Shown here: positions 41,474 through 50,194 of the stretch, piece after piece
Layout of the letters: each line of letters starts with the position of its first letter
Position numbering within the stretch: the stretch's first letter is position 1
The notes under the pieces: generated by a model
Seen by the model: the letters and a program-made list of their open reading frames with translations, nothing else
Told to the model about the DNA's origin: nothing
The model's database searches: none
Made by a program: the position numbers and the translations under genes
From: Bacillus sp. RO2
GTDB lineage: Bacteria > Bacillota > Bacilli > Bacillales > Bacillaceae_I
NCBI RefSeq assembly: GCF_012911845.1
Contig: NZ_JAAXCU010000019.1
Location: 1 to 64,000 of the forward strand
Reading direction: 5' to 3'
Length of the DNA stretch: 64,000 nucleotides

Positions 41474-41596
41474 CTATCGTCGTCTCTCCGTATATCCGCC
41501 AACTCGATCTGCCATTTTAAACTCACGAGAGTAGGTAACTTCCTGTGTTTTACTTAATGTTGTCTTTGCCTTTTCACGACGTTTTTTATCACTCAT
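41474..41596 (-). CDS. yfhE: YfhE family small protein
   Basis: A 40-residue basic protein: MSDKKRREKAKTTLSKTQEV, then TYSREFKMADRVGGYTERRR. This matches B. subtilis YfhE, of unknown function. It is preceded by AGGAGGGG and is in the expected place after yfhD. It is short but the sequence is diagnostic. Confidence 0.88.
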   Translation of the reverse strand: MSDKKRREKAKTTLSKTQEVTYSREFKMADRVGGYTERRR

Positions 41597-41658
41597 CAAG
41601 AACCCCTCCTTCACATTTGCATACCATCAGTTTTAACTAGAAAGTGGGAAAATATACT

Positions 41659-41694
41659 AAAAAACGCCTACCCCAAAACATTGGGCAGGCGTAA
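41659..41694 (-). terminator. Terminator of the GNAT gene
   Basis: ACGCCTGCCCA and GGGGTAGGCGT pair on the minus strand, followed by TTTTT. Confidence 0.8.
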
Positions 41695-41699
41695 ATTTA

Positions 41700-42263
41700 T
41701 TATGCTTCCTTCAACTGATGCTCTTCATGCAGCACTTCGTGACCGGTGCGCAGTTTGTATAGAGTATATTGGTCGCGGGAGATTTCATAAAGATTGTAGA
41801 TATCTTCTCCGCCGTTGATTTCATCCAGCAGGCTTTTGCGCGTTTCATTTGCCAAAACGACATAAGGTAGTTTCTCCGCTGCTTTCGTGGAACGAACATT
41901 TACTTTGCGGATGCGCATGAAAATGGATTTAATATCGAGTTCGTAAAACAGTTCCTCGAAGAATTGATCCTTTGCAGGCTGGTTGTAGCCTTTGCCATGG
42001 TATGGTTTGCCGAGCCAAGTGCCGAGAAATCCTGCTCCGTCTTGCACATCGAAGAGATTGATTGTTCCAATTGGAGTGCCCCACTCATCAAGAATGGTAC
42101 GTGAAATCAATTCTCCGCGTTCTTCCGCTTCGATGGTTTGTTTTGTAAGGAAAAGAAACTCATCGTAGGAATACGCTTTATGACGCACAAAAGGGAAGAC
42201 TTCAGGGTGCACCATTAACTCATAAAGAGTTTGAGATTCTTGGAAATCACGTTTTTTGAGCAT
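41700..42263 (-). CDS. GNAT acetyltransferase (RimJ/RimL-like) under a structured leader
   Basis: A 187-residue GNAT protein starting MLKKRDFQESQTLYELMVHP. The fold is seen in GTPIGTINLFDVQ, the acetyl-CoA loop LGKPYHGKGYNQPAKD and the MRIRKVNVRSTKAAEKL stretch of RimJ/RimL-like enzymes. Substrate unknown. The ATG at 42263 has GGAGGG 6 bases upstream; the frame stays open to 42302, but that part lies in the leader hairpins. B. subtilis has no such gene between yfhE and yfhF, so this is an insertion in the block. The leader contains a tRNA-like element (see 42264-42415). Confidence 0.85.
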   Translation of the reverse strand: MLKKRDFQESQTLYELMVHPEVFPFVRHKAYSYDEFLFLTKQTIEAEERGELISRTILDEWGTPIGTINLFDVQDGAGFLGTWLGKPYHGKGYNQPAKDQFFEELFYELDIKSIFMRIRKVNVRSTKAAEKLPYVVLANETRKSLLDEINGGEDIYNLYEISRDQYTLYKLRTGHEVLHEEHQLKEA

Positions 42264-42415
42264 GTCTAACCCTCCAATTGAGGGCAGAACTGTCACGTTC
42301 ACGTGAAGACTGGCCCACCCTCGAAATTTTTTAAATTACAAAAAATTTCGGGGTGGGAATCGAACCCACTAGAACCAGATTAACTGGTGGCGCACCATTT
42401 GCCTTCCCTAACATT
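42264..42415 (-). ncRNA. tRNA-like leader with alternative hairpins, candidate regulator
   Basis: Read on the minus strand: a D-arm-like GGC-AAATGGTGC-GCC (42403-42389), an anticodon-arm-like ACCAG-TTAAT-CTGGT (42388-42374), and a perfect T-arm GTGGG-TTCGATT-CCCAC (42369-42353), with a weak acceptor match (TTAGGG / CCCGAA). The T-arm 3' strand also starts a long hairpin (42357-42314; arms CCCACCCCGAAATTTTTT and AAAAAATTTCGAGGGTGGG). Next to the gene, CCCTC (42284-42280) pairs with the ribosome site GAGGG (42274-42270). The first GAGGG (42322-42318) could instead take CCCTC and free the ribosome site. It may be a regulatory leader or a decayed tRNA gene. Confidence 0.55.
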
Positions 42416-42457
42416 TAAACACAATTGTTAGTTGATTTAATTTTTGTTTACCTACGT

Positions 42458-42463
42458 ATCATA
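42458..42463 (-). promoter_or_regulatory. Possible -10 box of the leader/GNAT transcript
   Basis: TATGAT on the minus strand, about 45 bases upstream of the tRNA-like element. The -35 region is poor. Confidence 0.35.
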
Positions 42464-42497
42464 CTCGATTTCATTTAAAAAAGAAACAACTTTTTTG

Positions 42498-43625
42498 TTA
42501 ATTTTTTTGGTAAATTATTTCACCTTCAACCATTGTCATGACAGGCTTTGCGAGGAATTGGAATGGGTGATGAGACCATAGTACCAAGTCGGCATCTTTC
42601 CCAGTTTCTATACTCCCCACCCGGTCAGAAACACTAAGGTTTTTAGCCGCGGTTATGGTTATTCCCTCTAGTGCTTTTTGTTCATCTAACCCTTCCCTCA
42701 CTGCCAAAGCCGCACACATATTTAAGTATTGAACAGGGGTATATGGATGGTCTGTTGTGATGGAAACCTCCACGCCTGCTTCTGATAATGCCTGATAGGT
42801 TTTCCAGTTTTTGTTTTTTAATTCAATCTTTGATCTCCTTGTCATCGTTGGACCGACACAAACTTTCATGTTTCTGCCTCGCAACTCATTTGCAATAAGA
42901 TGTCCTTCTGTACAATGCTCGATTGTAAATCGCAAATTGAATTCTTCTGCAAAACGGATGCCTGACATGATATCATCTGCCCTGTGAGCGTGGATGCGAA
43001 CTGGAATCTTTTGCTCAAGAGCCATGATAATAGGCTTTACCCGCAGGTTTTCCGGGTTATCGTAATATTTTGCCTGATAAAAGGCTTCGCGAAGCATCCC
43101 CATAATGCCCATTCGGGTAATGGAATCCTTATTTCCCTGACTGTGAATTCGTTTAGGATTTTCACCAAAAGCGACCTTCAACCCAGCAGTTTCTTGAATA
43201 ATCATTTTGGAAATGTTCACACCATGTGTTTTGATTACAGACGTTGTTCCTCCAATTACATTCGCGCTTCCTGGCATAACGTGAACAGTCGTGATTCCAT
43301 ACTGAATAGCATCCTGGAATCCAGGGTCAAAAGGATGGACCCCGTCTAGTGCACGTATATGGGGAGTTAATGGTTCAACTGTCTCATTAGCATCATTGCC
43401 TGCCCAACCAGTTCCTTCATCATATAAGCCAAGGTGGGTGTGCACATCGATAAATCCAGGAAATAAATATTTTTCGTTACATTCTATCACTTTCCCGTTT
43501 TCCGGTGCGGCTAATCCTTTGCCAATCGTCTTTATTTTTCCATTTTCAGTTATCACATCCGCATTATTTATCGGAGCTGATGTGATGGGATAAACTGTAG
43601 CGTTTCGGAACATTACTATACCCAT
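42498..43625 (-). CDS. Amidohydrolase family protein
   Basis: A 375-residue metal-dependent hydrolase of the imidazolonepropionase/adenine-deaminase-like class. The N-terminal cap leads to the metal motif FIDVHTHLG (H-x-H); further ligands are His in RIHAHRADD and IEHCTEGH and the late Asp in ITTDHPYTP. The end (GSIETGKDADLVLWSHHPFQ) is the usual amidohydrolase composite domain. Substrate unknown. AGGAG lies 6 bases before the ATG. It is inserted between yfhE and yfhF relative to B. subtilis, next to the GNAT gene. Confidence 0.87.
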   Translation of the reverse strand: MGIVMFRNATVYPITSAPINNADVITENGKIKTIGKGLAAPENGKVIECNEKYLFPGFIDVHTHLGLYDEGTGWAGNDANETVEPLTPHIRALDGVHPFDPGFQDAIQYGITTVHVMPGSANVIGGTTSVIKTHGVNISKMIIQETAGLKVAFGENPKRIHSQGNKDSITRMGIMGMLREAFYQAKYYDNPENLRVKPIIMALEQKIPVRIHAHRADDIMSGIRFAEEFNLRFTIEHCTEGHLIANELRGRNMKVCVGPTMTRRSKIELKNKNWKTYQALSEAGVEVSITTDHPYTPVQYLNMCAALAVREGLDEQKALEGITITAAKNLSVSDRVGSIETGKDADLVLWSHHPFQFLAKPVMTMVEGEIIYQKN

Positions 43626-43648
43626 AGAAGACTCCTAATTTTCTGTCA

Positions 43649-44560
43649 TTACTTTGATTGTAATATGTCGGACAGAGCGTCATCAAGATGGGAAAATAAA
43701 AAATTATAGCCTTTATCTTCTAATTTTATCGGCAGCACCTTTTGGCCCTCCAACACGAGGACACTCATTTCTCCAAGGGCCGCCTTCAAAGCAAAACCAG
43801 GTGTCGGGAACCAGTGTGGTCGGCTCATTATTTTTCCAAGCGTTTTACCGAAGTCTTTCATTTGTTTCGGATGCGGTGCGACTACATTCACTGGTCCTTC
43901 TACCACTTTATTTTCCAAGCTAAAAGCAATAGCGCCAACTACATCTTTAATGTGCACCCAAGACATCCACTGTTCACCGGAGCCAATTTTTCCGCCAACG
44001 AACATTTTGTAAGGAAGCATCATTCTAGGTAGTGCACCTTCTTCTTTATCTAAAATAATCCCGAAACGTGTAAGCACCGTACGGACCCCTTCTGTCTTTA
44101 CTTGCTCCGCTTCCTTTTCCCAAGCATAGACAGTAGAAGCAAGAAAATCAGATCCAGGAGTTGTGTCCGCCTCGGTGAATGTTTGAGCCTCTGAAGTCCC
44201 GTAAAAGCCAATGGCACTTGCATTCACCAACACTTCCGGTTTATTTTCCAACGAACCGATAATTCTATTAATTTCATTTGTTGAAGATATGCGACTCTCC
44301 ACTATTTTCTTTTTCTGCTCTTCCGTCCAGCGACCGCTGTTGATGGACTCTCCGGCTAAATTTACGAACGCATCCATGCCATCTAAACTTGTTTCCGGAG
44401 TGGAAGATTCTTTTAGCCACTCTACATAGGTGACATTTTCTTTTTCCTTTTTATTCGAAGTATTTCGCGTTAAAATAAAGATGGAATGTCCTTTATCAAT
44501 TAAATGGTCTGTCAGAGCTTGACCAACAAGCCCCGTACCGCCTGCAATGGCAATCTTCAT
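43649..44560 (-). CDS. yfhF: YfhF, NAD(P)-binding epimerase family (SDR39U1-like)
   Basis: A 303-residue extended-SDR protein with the dinucleotide motif IAGGTGLVGQAL at the start, VNLAGESINSGRW in the middle (TIGR01777-family signature), NASAIGFYGTSE for the active site region and a C-terminal MSVLVLEGQKVLPIKLEDKGYNF. This family includes cell-division inhibitor SulA-like annotations, but its substrate is unknown. It is divergent from recX, as in B. subtilis. Confidence 0.92.
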   Translation of the reverse strand: MKIAIAGGTGLVGQALTDHLIDKGHSIFILTRNTSNKKEKENVTYVEWLKESSTPETSLDGMDAFVNLAGESINSGRWTEEQKKKIVESRISSTNEINRIIGSLENKPEVLVNASAIGFYGTSEAQTFTEADTTPGSDFLASTVYAWEKEAEQVKTEGVRTVLTRFGIILDKEEGALPRMMLPYKMFVGGKIGSGEQWMSWVHIKDVVGAIAFSLENKVVEGPVNVVAPHPKQMKDFGKTLGKIMSRPHWFPTPGFALKAALGEMSVLVLEGQKVLPIKLEDKGYNFLFSHLDDALSDILQSK

Positions 44561-44668
44561 CTATATCACCCTCCATAGAGAATATCTTACATACTATATT
44601 AGTTCTTTTCCCTAATTATCCTTTATTTAATACGGCGCAATGTGCTATGAAACGGAGTGAGAGCAATA

Positions 44669-45469
44669 ATGGCTAAAATAACAAAAATATCGGTACAGCA
44701 AAAAAACAAGGAAAGATTCAATATCTTCTTGGATGAGGAATATGCGTTTGCTGTGTACGAAGCGACGCTATTGAAATTCCAGCTAGTAAAAGGAAGGGAA
44801 CTAGATGAGCTGGATATAGAAGAAATTCTCTACAGCGATCAAATCAACAAAGCATATAATGCTGCGGTCCACTATCTATCTTTTCGAATGAGAACCGAAA
44901 AAGAAATAGAAGAGTATTTGAAGGAAAAAGAATATGAATTGTTCATTATTAAAGAAATAGTCGTAAGACTGCGGGAGCAGGGGTACTTGAATGACAGGGA
45001 ATTCGCAAATGCATTTGTGAGGACTCAGGTGAACACTACCTTGAAGGGCCGGGGCGTCATGGAACAGGAATTGCTTGAAAAGGGTGTGAGTAAGGATATT
45101 ATTGTAGAGGTGCTTGAATTGGAATATAGCCAAGAGAGAGAGCTTGAGCATGCGGTGAAGCTAGTGTTGAAATATGCACCAAAATATAAAAAAGACTCAT
45201 TTAAAATCATGATTCAAAAAGTGGAGCAAGCTTTAGTGAGAAAGGGATATGCTTTTTCCGTCATCCAAACAGCTGTAGAAGAGGCGGAACTTGAGGAAGA
45301 TACATCTGAAGAGTGGGAAGCAATTGTAAAACAAGCGGAAAAATACCACCGCAAGTACGCAGGTCTTGAGGGATACGAATATAAGATGAAGATGAAGGGC
45401 GCATTGTATAGAAAGGGATTTGGGATGGATCTTATAGACCGGTGGCTGGAGGAGAATGAGGCGAATTAA
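44669..45469 (+). CDS. recX: Regulatory protein RecX
   Basis: A 266-residue RecX: MAKITKISVQQKNKERFNIF, the conserved LSFRMRTEKEIEEYLKEKEY repeat with AAVHY before it, LNDREFANAFVRTQ, and further three-helix repeats to the end (LYRKGFGMDLIDRWLEE). It binds RecA filaments and tunes recombination. The length fits the long Bacillus form. The ATG at 44669 has GGAGTGAGAG upstream; an upstream in-frame GTG at 44657 lies within that region. Confidence 0.95.
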   Translation: MAKITKISVQQKNKERFNIFLDEEYAFAVYEATLLKFQLVKGRELDELDIEEILYSDQINKAYNAAVHYLSFRMRTEKEIEEYLKEKEYELFIIKEIVVRLREQGYLNDREFANAFVRTQVNTTLKGRGVMEQELLEKGVSKDIIVEVLELEYSQERELEHAVKLVLKYAPKYKKDSFKIMIQKVEQALVRKGYAFSVIQTAVEEAELEEDTSEEWEAIVKQAEKYHRKYAGLEGYEYKMKMKGALYRKGFGMDLIDRWLEENEAN

Positions 45470-45499
45470 TTTTAATCAAAGGATAAAAACAGCAAAATG

Positions 45500-45610
45500 G
45501 TAGAACATTCTTACTTAAGTGTACAAGTTTACTCGGGAAATGTATAAGAAAACCCGGGAAATGTAGAAGGTCTATTCAAAGAGGTAGAACAATTAACTCT
45601 AGAGATAGAA
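45500..45610. repeat. Phased GTAGAA hexamer array (21-bp period)
   Basis: GTAGAA-like cores start at 45500, 45521 (GTACAA), 45542 (GTATAA), 45563, 45584 and 45605 (ATAGAA), exactly 21 bp apart. Short GGGAAAT pieces recur between some of them. The array lies between the convergent recX and SDR genes. Its reverse complement type, TTCTAC, recurs at 55090-55179. Confidence 0.85.
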
Positions 45611-45623
45611 GTTACTATTCAAT

Positions 45624-45672
45624 AAAAAAGCAGCCGCTTGGGACAGACTTCGTTCCTAGCGGCTGCTTTTTA
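45624..45672. terminator. Bidirectional terminator
   Basis: AAAAGCAGCCGCT and AGCGGCTGCTTTTT form a 13-bp stem between the convergent recX and SDR genes. Confidence 0.88.
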
Positions 45673-45673
45673 G

Positions 45674-46333
45674 TCATATCTGTATCTCCAACTGATTATC
45701 CTGAGCAACAATCATCTCAGCTACTTCTCTAGGAGATTTCAACCTAGCCTTGTCCTTAATATGATCACTTTCATCCCAAAAAGGAGTGTCCATGCCGCCC
45801 ATGTAGGTTGCAATCACATGCACTTTTCCTTCTAATTCTTTTTGCAGGCTTTCGGTAAAACCGCGGACTGCAAATTTACTTGCAACATAGACGCTTTCAT
45901 TCACTTTTCCTTTTTGACCGGCAGTGGAGATAATGTTCATGATTTTGCTATTCTCCTGCTTTAACAAATGAGGAAGCAATTCTTTTGTCAAAATAATGGT
46001 CCCAAGTACGTTGGTCTGAATGGCTGTTTCAATCTCTCCATAATCTAAATTTGTTAACGGACCAAAGCAGCCTGCACCAGCATTGTTCAATAAGTAGTCG
46101 ACAGTATGTTCGGAAATAATCTTACTTACCGTCTGTTTAACATTTTCTAAACTGCTAATATCCAACTGGTAGACGAAGGCCTGTGCTCCAAAAGTTAAAA
46201 TTTCTTCTTTTACAGCTTCCAAGGGATCTAACCTTCTGCCAGTCAATATTATCGTGTGACCCTTTTTAGCGTATGAAAGTGCCAATTCCTTTCCGAGGCC
46301 TGTTCCGGCACCTGTGATCAGTATTGTTTTCAT
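45674..46333 (-). CDS. Short-chain dehydrogenase/reductase
   Basis: A 219-residue classical SDR. The cofactor motif is TGAGTGLGKELA, the structural motif LLNNAGAG, the active site Ser in MNIISTAGQ and the catalytic YVASK (Y-x3-K). The short C-terminus and sequence resemble YqjQ/DltE-type SDRs. Substrate unknown. It is not part of the B. subtilis yfh block at this point. Confidence 0.88.
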   Translation of the reverse strand: MKTILITGAGTGLGKELALSYAKKGHTIILTGRRLDPLEAVKEEILTFGAQAFVYQLDISSLENVKQTVSKIISEHTVDYLLNNAGAGCFGPLTNLDYGEIETAIQTNVLGTIILTKELLPHLLKQENSKIMNIISTAGQKGKVNESVYVASKFAVRGFTESLQKELEGKVHVIATYMGGMDTPFWDESDHIKDKARLKSPREVAEMIVAQDNQLEIQI

Positions 46334-46417
46334 TCAAATCACCTTTTCATAATAGCTTTTTGTAATGTCAGAATCGTGCTATTCTTATTTTATATAGATT
46401 TTTTAGGGGGAAAGCAA

Positions 46418-46762
46418 GTGGAACAGGAAAAACGCTACAGTCAGATGACACCTCATGAGTTGCATCAGGAAATCGCCATGTTAAAAGAAAAGGCGCGAAA
46501 GGCGGAACAACTTGGTATTGTAAATGAGTTTGCAGTATTGGAACGCAAGATCACGATGGCAAAAGCTTATATGTTAGATCCAGAGGACTTCAAACCAGGA
46601 GATGTGTATGAAATTGAAGGTGATCCTGGTGTTCATTTTAAAGTAACCTATATGAACGGTGTTTTTGCATGGGGACATAGAATTCACGGCGATACTACTA
46701 GCAAGGAAGAAGAAGGATTGCCAATTTCCATGCTCATGAACGAAAAAAGCAAAGAAGCTTAA
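46418..46762 (+). CDS. yfhH: YfhH family protein
   Basis: A 114-residue protein of the YfhH family (DUF1811): helical N-terminus RYSQMTPHELHQEIAMLKEK, then a small beta barrel (FKPGDVYEIEGDPGVHFKV, YMNGVFAWGHRI). Function unknown. The start is GTG 46418, 7 bases after AGGGGGAAAG; an ATG 42 bases earlier lacks a site. Its terminator overlaps the stop. Confidence 0.88.
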   Translation: MEQEKRYSQMTPHELHQEIAMLKEKARKAEQLGIVNEFAVLERKITMAKAYMLDPEDFKPGDVYEIEGDPGVHFKVTYMNGVFAWGHRIHGDTTSKEEEGLPISMLMNEKSKEA

Positions 46763-46780
46763 GGCTTCTTTGCTTTTTTG
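46744..46780. terminator. Terminator overlapping the yfhH stop
   Basis: AAAAAAGCAAAGAAGC and GCTTCTTTGCTTTTTT form a near-perfect stem; it can serve yfhH and the convergent ypzG-like gene. Confidence 0.88.
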
Positions 46781-46786
46781 CGAGCT

Positions 46787-46957
46787 TTAAGATCTTTTTC
46801 TTGTTTGCACTTCTAAGATCTGGATATTCTGAGCTTGTTGCGTCTCACCGTTTACTTGACGGAACGAGTGCTTAGAATGGGCATTAGGCTGCGGAAACGG
46901 GTGGTCATTTAACGTAAAAGGATTACTGCGTGATGGCTTGTGATTTTGTTTTGCCAT
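46787..46957 (-). CDS. YpzG-like small protein
   Basis: A 56-residue protein: MAKQNHKPSRSNPFTLNDHP, with PNAHSKHSFRQVNGETQQ in the middle. The 'NPF..P..NAKHSFxQVNGETQ' pattern matches the YpzG-type proteins found in Bacillus near yfhH; role unknown, perhaps spore-related. GGAGG lies 7 bases before ATG 46957. It is too short for most gene finders, but the frame and site are clear. Confidence 0.8.
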   Translation of the reverse strand: MAKQNHKPSRSNPFTLNDHPFPQPNAHSKHSFRQVNGETQQAQNIQILEVQTRKRS

Positions 46958-47041
46958 GATAACAACCTCCTATTAGTTAGGGTTTCGACATTCATAGCGG
47001 TAGATAACGCTATAACTACGAAAAAACCTTATTCACAAAGT

Positions 47042-47206
47042 TTAGAATGTATCTTCTTCTCTGGCACCAGAAGCACGCATGCGCTCCTGTGGATGCGTAT
47101 TAATCGTTCCATTCGCACGCTTTGAAGCATATTCAGACTTTGCACGACCTTCCCCTTCAAACTTGTTGTCGTTGGGGTTTGGAAAGTTTCTCGCTTTGTT
47201 CCTCAT
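47042..47206 (-). CDS. sspK: Small acid-soluble spore protein K
   Basis: A 54-residue protein: [20 protein letters not shown], then [20 protein letters not shown] and SGAREEDTF. This closely follows B. subtilis SspK (MRNKAKGFPN.. NHKFEGEP .. [21 protein letters not shown]). It is a minor DNA-associated spore protein made in the forespore. AGGAGGCGA precedes the ATG. The C-terminal EEDTF extension is a small difference. Confidence 0.92.
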   Translation of the reverse strand: MRNKARNFPNPNDNKFEGEGRAKSEYASKRANGTINTHPQERMRASGAREEDTF

Positions 47207-47337
47207 GCGACTCGCCTCCTCGGTAAGTGGATGTTGGCTGAGTAGCCTAACATCTATCTTTAATATTGGATTTTAGATGTGATTATATGTAATGATAAGC
47301 ATAGTGAAATTAAACCAAAACCGAACGGAGTGTTTTT

Positions 47338-47607
47338 ATGGAGCAATATTTTGAACGACTGGCTGATCGTCTTATGGAAAAGAATTCTGCTTTACCTTAT
47401 GATAAGGCGAGAACTTGGGTGGAACTTTTATGGGAAGATTTTGAGAGCTCCTATGCTAAGGCTGGATATGAATATAAGGGGAAGGACATGACAGAGAGAA
47501 TGGTCATGCAAATCATTGACCGTCATGGAGATCGTCTTCATGAATTTTTTTCGAATAATCCCAAGTACAAGCATCTCTTGAATTCCGATGATCATTTGAC
47601 ACACTAA
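47338..47607 (+). CDS. yfhJ: YfhJ (WVELL) protein
   Basis: An 89-residue protein with the diagnostic ARTWVELLWEDFESSYAKAG (WVELL) segment and a helical remainder, MVMQIIDRHGDRLHEFFS. This is the YfhJ family, function unknown. CGGAGTG precedes the ATG. It is divergent from sspK, as in B. subtilis. Confidence 0.9.
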   Translation: MEQYFERLADRLMEKNSALPYDKARTWVELLWEDFESSYAKAGYEYKGKDMTERMVMQIIDRHGDRLHEFFSNNPKYKHLLNSDDHLTH

Positions 47608-47643
47608 AAGACCGCTCGCCCATCGTTTGGGCGAGCGGTTTAG
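47606..47643. terminator. Bidirectional terminator
   Basis: ACCGCTCGCCCA and TGGGCGAGCGGT form a 12-bp stem between the convergent yfhJ and yfhP genes. Confidence 0.88.
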
Positions 47644-48626
47644 TCTATATTCGGAATGATGTCTAGTTTTGTTCGCAGCTTTTCTTCGCTGAAAATCCAT
47701 CCTGTATACGAGCTAATAATATTCAGATTGTGATCAAGCTGTACAATGGCCACAAAAGGATAATAATCTTTGCTTCGGTATCTAAGGTCAATGAAACGGA
47801 CCTCATAATGGTCATCGTATTCTTCCATCTCCCACCGGTATACAGGAGAGAAGGAAAGAAATGCGGAAACATTGTCGTCGAATTTTGCCGCTTCTATAAT
47901 CGCGTTTTCAGGGAGCGGGACTTTTTCAAACGTATCGTGAATAAAGATTTGATACTTGACTGCCCTGGCGACGTAAAAATTATCTTTAGTAGTAATAGCT
48001 AAATGCCATTGGTTCCAATATAGTGTCGGTGAAATGATGGTTTGTTTCACACTTGGAATGATTTCTCGAACTTGTTGCAACACTTTTTGCTGCATTCGAT
48101 ATCGCAACACATAATAGGCAATTAATATGCCGTATATCGCCAGAAATGTGTATCCTGGGTGAAATCCAGCTCCCCATAGGACAAGTCCGGCAATATGAAA
48201 GCCGAATATTATGGGGTCAAAGGTATTAATAATTCCAAGTGCCACCCATCTTTTTGTAAAAGGACGGAGAGCCTGTGTCCCATAAGCGTTGAAAATGTCG
48301 ACAAAAACATGAAGGATTACGGCAATAAATGTCCAAATCCATAAATATAGAAAATTAGCTTCTGGTATAAACAAATAAATCGCCGGTGCTATAAGAAGCG
48401 GCCAGAGGCACACTGCTGGAATGGAATGAGTAATCCCACGGTGATTTCTTATATATGTCGCATTATTTCTGAATTTCAAAATGGTGTCCGTGTCCGGAGC
48501 CTGTGAACCAATTACTGCTCCCATCATGATGGCTGTTGCTGTTTCAGGGCTACTAGCTACAAATGGATCAATGGTAGCCATGGATCCAATCGCTATACCC
48601 ATTACAACATGTGTTCCAGTATCCAA
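47640..48626 (-). CDS. yfhP: YfhP, membrane-bound metal-dependent hydrolase (DUF457)
   Basis: A 328-residue YdjM/DUF457 family protein: THVVMGIAIGSMA, GSQAPDTDTILKF (PDxD), NHRGITHSIPAV and VILHVFVDIFNAYGTQAL carry the conserved His/Asp; four or five membrane segments lie between residues ~80 and 185, then a soluble C-terminal domain. B. subtilis YfhP is a regulator-like protein of unknown biochemistry. The start is TTG at 48626, 8 bases after AAGGAGG. Confidence 0.9.
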   Translation of the reverse strand: MDTGTHVVMGIAIGSMATIDPFVASSPETATAIMMGAVIGSQAPDTDTILKFRNNATYIRNHRGITHSIPAVCLWPLLIAPAIYLFIPEANFLYLWIWTFIAVILHVFVDIFNAYGTQALRPFTKRWVALGIINTFDPIIFGFHIAGLVLWGAGFHPGYTFLAIYGILIAYYVLRYRMQQKVLQQVREIIPSVKQTIISPTLYWNQWHLAITTKDNFYVARAVKYQIFIHDTFEKVPLPENAIIEAAKFDDNVSAFLSFSPVYRWEMEEYDDHYEVRFIDLRYRSKDYYPFVAIVQLDHNLNIISSYTGWIFSEEKLRTKLDIIPNID

Positions 48627-48709
48627 TGGTAGGCCTCCTTTCCGGCTTGTTAGAAAAACTGGCTCAATCTATTTTTATTTAGTCTGATGCAAAAGGGGTG
48701 TTTTCAAAC

Positions 48710-49027
48710 ATGATAACAAAACAGTTGCATATTTTCATTCAATATCCTATAAAGGAAACAGTGACTCTTCAATACGAAGAAACGATGCAGCGCGTTCTGC
48801 AAGCAATGAACCAAATGGGAGCAAATGAGTATCATTGGACAAAAGCTGGTTCTGAAAAAGGTGCCGCTTATTATCGTGAATCTTTTTTACTTCCTACTGA
48901 ATCGCATTATTTTGCCATGAAAGCTTTGCGTGGTTCACAACAAAGCAATGTTTTTCATGAACTGTCCTCATATATTGATACTGAGGCAGGAACGGTTGAA
49001 TATATAGGCTTGAAAATTTCTAGCTAA
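48710..49027 (+). CDS. Unknown protein upstream of mutY
   Basis: A 105-residue protein with no family I recognise. It has an alternating pattern ([32 protein letters not shown]) suggesting a small alpha/beta fold, with no membrane segment or signal peptide. AAAGGGGTG lies before ATG 48710. It ends 17 bases before the mutY start, so the two are probably co-transcribed. Confidence 0.65.
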   Translation: MITKQLHIFIQYPIKETVTLQYEETMQRVLQAMNQMGANEYHWTKAGSEKGAAYYRESFLLPTESHYFAMKALRGSQQSNVFHELSSYIDTEAGTVEYIGLKISS

Positions 49028-49044
49028 TCACATGGAGGTTTATT

Positions 49045-50151
49045 TTGAAAAAAGAAAGTACTCATCACGAACGACTAGATGACTTTGATATATATGGTTT
49101 TCAAAATGATTTAATAACTTGGTTTGAACGGGAGCAACGAGATTTGCCATGGCGTAAGGATCAGGATCCCTATAAAGTATGGGTGTCAGAGATCATGCTC
49201 CAACAGACAAAAGTGGACACAGTTATCCCTTATTTTAATTCCTTTATTGAACAATTCCCAAACATCCAAAGCTTGGCTGAAGCAGAAGAGGACAGGGTGT
49301 TAAAGGCTTGGGAAGGTCTTGGTTACTACTCTCGTGCAAGAAATTTGCAAAGCGCGGTTAGGGAGGTCCATGAAAGCCATGGGGGCATTGTCCCGAATAC
49401 GCCTAAGGAAATCGCCACATTAAAAGGAGTGGGGCCGTACACAACGGGAGCGATTCTTAGTATTGCGTATGGTGTTCCTGAACCTGCCGTGGACGGTAAT
49501 GTTATGAGGGTATTATCTCGAATACTTTTGATAAAAGATGATATTGCCAAGCCTAAAACACGTAAAGTTTTTGAAGAAGTCATTCGGGATCTCATTTCAA
49601 AAGAGAACTCGTCCTTTTTTAATCAAGGATTGATGGAACTTGGTGCAATGGTCTGCACACCAACCTCACCATCTTGTTTGTTATGTCCGGTCCGCGAACA
49701 TTGCCGTGCTTTTGCAGAGGGAGTTCAGCGGGAGCTTCCTGTAAAAACAAAAAAGAAGTCAACAAAGCAGGTAGCGCTAGTTGCAGGAATTCTCAAAGAT
49801 AATGACGGACGTTTTCTAATTCATAAGAGGCCAAGCGAAGGTTTATTGGCAAACCTGTGGGAGTTCCCTAATTTTGTAAAAGTTGATGAGCTTGGAACGG
49901 CGAAGCAGCAGTTACAGCAACTGATGAAAACGGAATATGGTTTAAATATTACACCTGGCGAATATGTTTGCGATATTAAACACGTCTTCTCTCATTTAGT
50001 ATGGGATGTAAATGTTTACGTTGGAAGCTGGGAAGGAGAGCTTCCAGTAGGAAGTGATCTTGTTGCAGTTACTGCAGAAGAAATGAAGGAGTATGCTTTT
50101 CCTGTTTCCCATCAGAACATGTGGAAGGAATACATTAAAACTGTAGATTGA
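49045..50151 (+). CDS. mutY: A/G-specific adenine glycosylase MutY
   Basis: A 368-residue DNA repair enzyme that removes adenine paired with 8-oxoguanine. The N-terminal HhH-GPD domain has the catalytic Glu in [10 protein letters not shown] and the HhH region [12 protein letters not shown] with Asp in [10 protein letters not shown]. The Fe-S cluster is C-x6-C-x2-C-x5-C ([17 protein letters not shown]). The C-terminal NUDIX-like domain ([17 protein letters not shown]) recognises 8-oxoguanine. The start is TTG 49045, 7 bases after GGAGG. Confidence 0.97.
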   Translation: MKKESTHHERLDDFDIYGFQNDLITWFEREQRDLPWRKDQDPYKVWVSEIMLQQTKVDTVIPYFNSFIEQFPNIQSLAEAEEDRVLKAWEGLGYYSRARNLQSAVREVHESHGGIVPNTPKEIATLKGVGPYTTGAILSIAYGVPEPAVDGNVMRVLSRILLIKDDIAKPKTRKVFEEVIRDLISKENSSFFNQGLMELGAMVCTPTSPSCLLCPVREHCRAFAEGVQRELPVKTKKKSTKQVALVAGILKDNDGRFLIHKRPSEGLLANLWEFPNFVKVDELGTAKQQLQQLMKTEYGLNITPGEYVCDIKHVFSHLVWDVNVYVGSWEGELPVGSDLVAVTAEEMKEYAFPVSHQNMWKEYIKTVD

Positions 50152-50157
50152 AAAAAT

Positions 50158-50192
50158 AAAGGATCAACCTTTATCGGTTGATCCTTTTGCGT
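50158..50192. terminator. Bidirectional terminator
   Basis: AAGGATCAACC and GGTTGATCCTT form an 11-bp stem around TTTATC, between convergent mutY and yfhS. Confidence 0.88.
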
Positions 50193-50194
50193 GT

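Noticed and set aside
42264-42302. Longer N-terminus for the GNAT gene (GTG at 42302)
   Set aside because: It would run through the leader hairpins and the ribosome site; the ATG at 42263 has GGAGGG at the right distance.
42346-42413. A functional tRNA gene
   Set aside because: The anticodon loop has 5 instead of 7 bases, the acceptor stem is weak and there is no 3' CCA-adjacent end.
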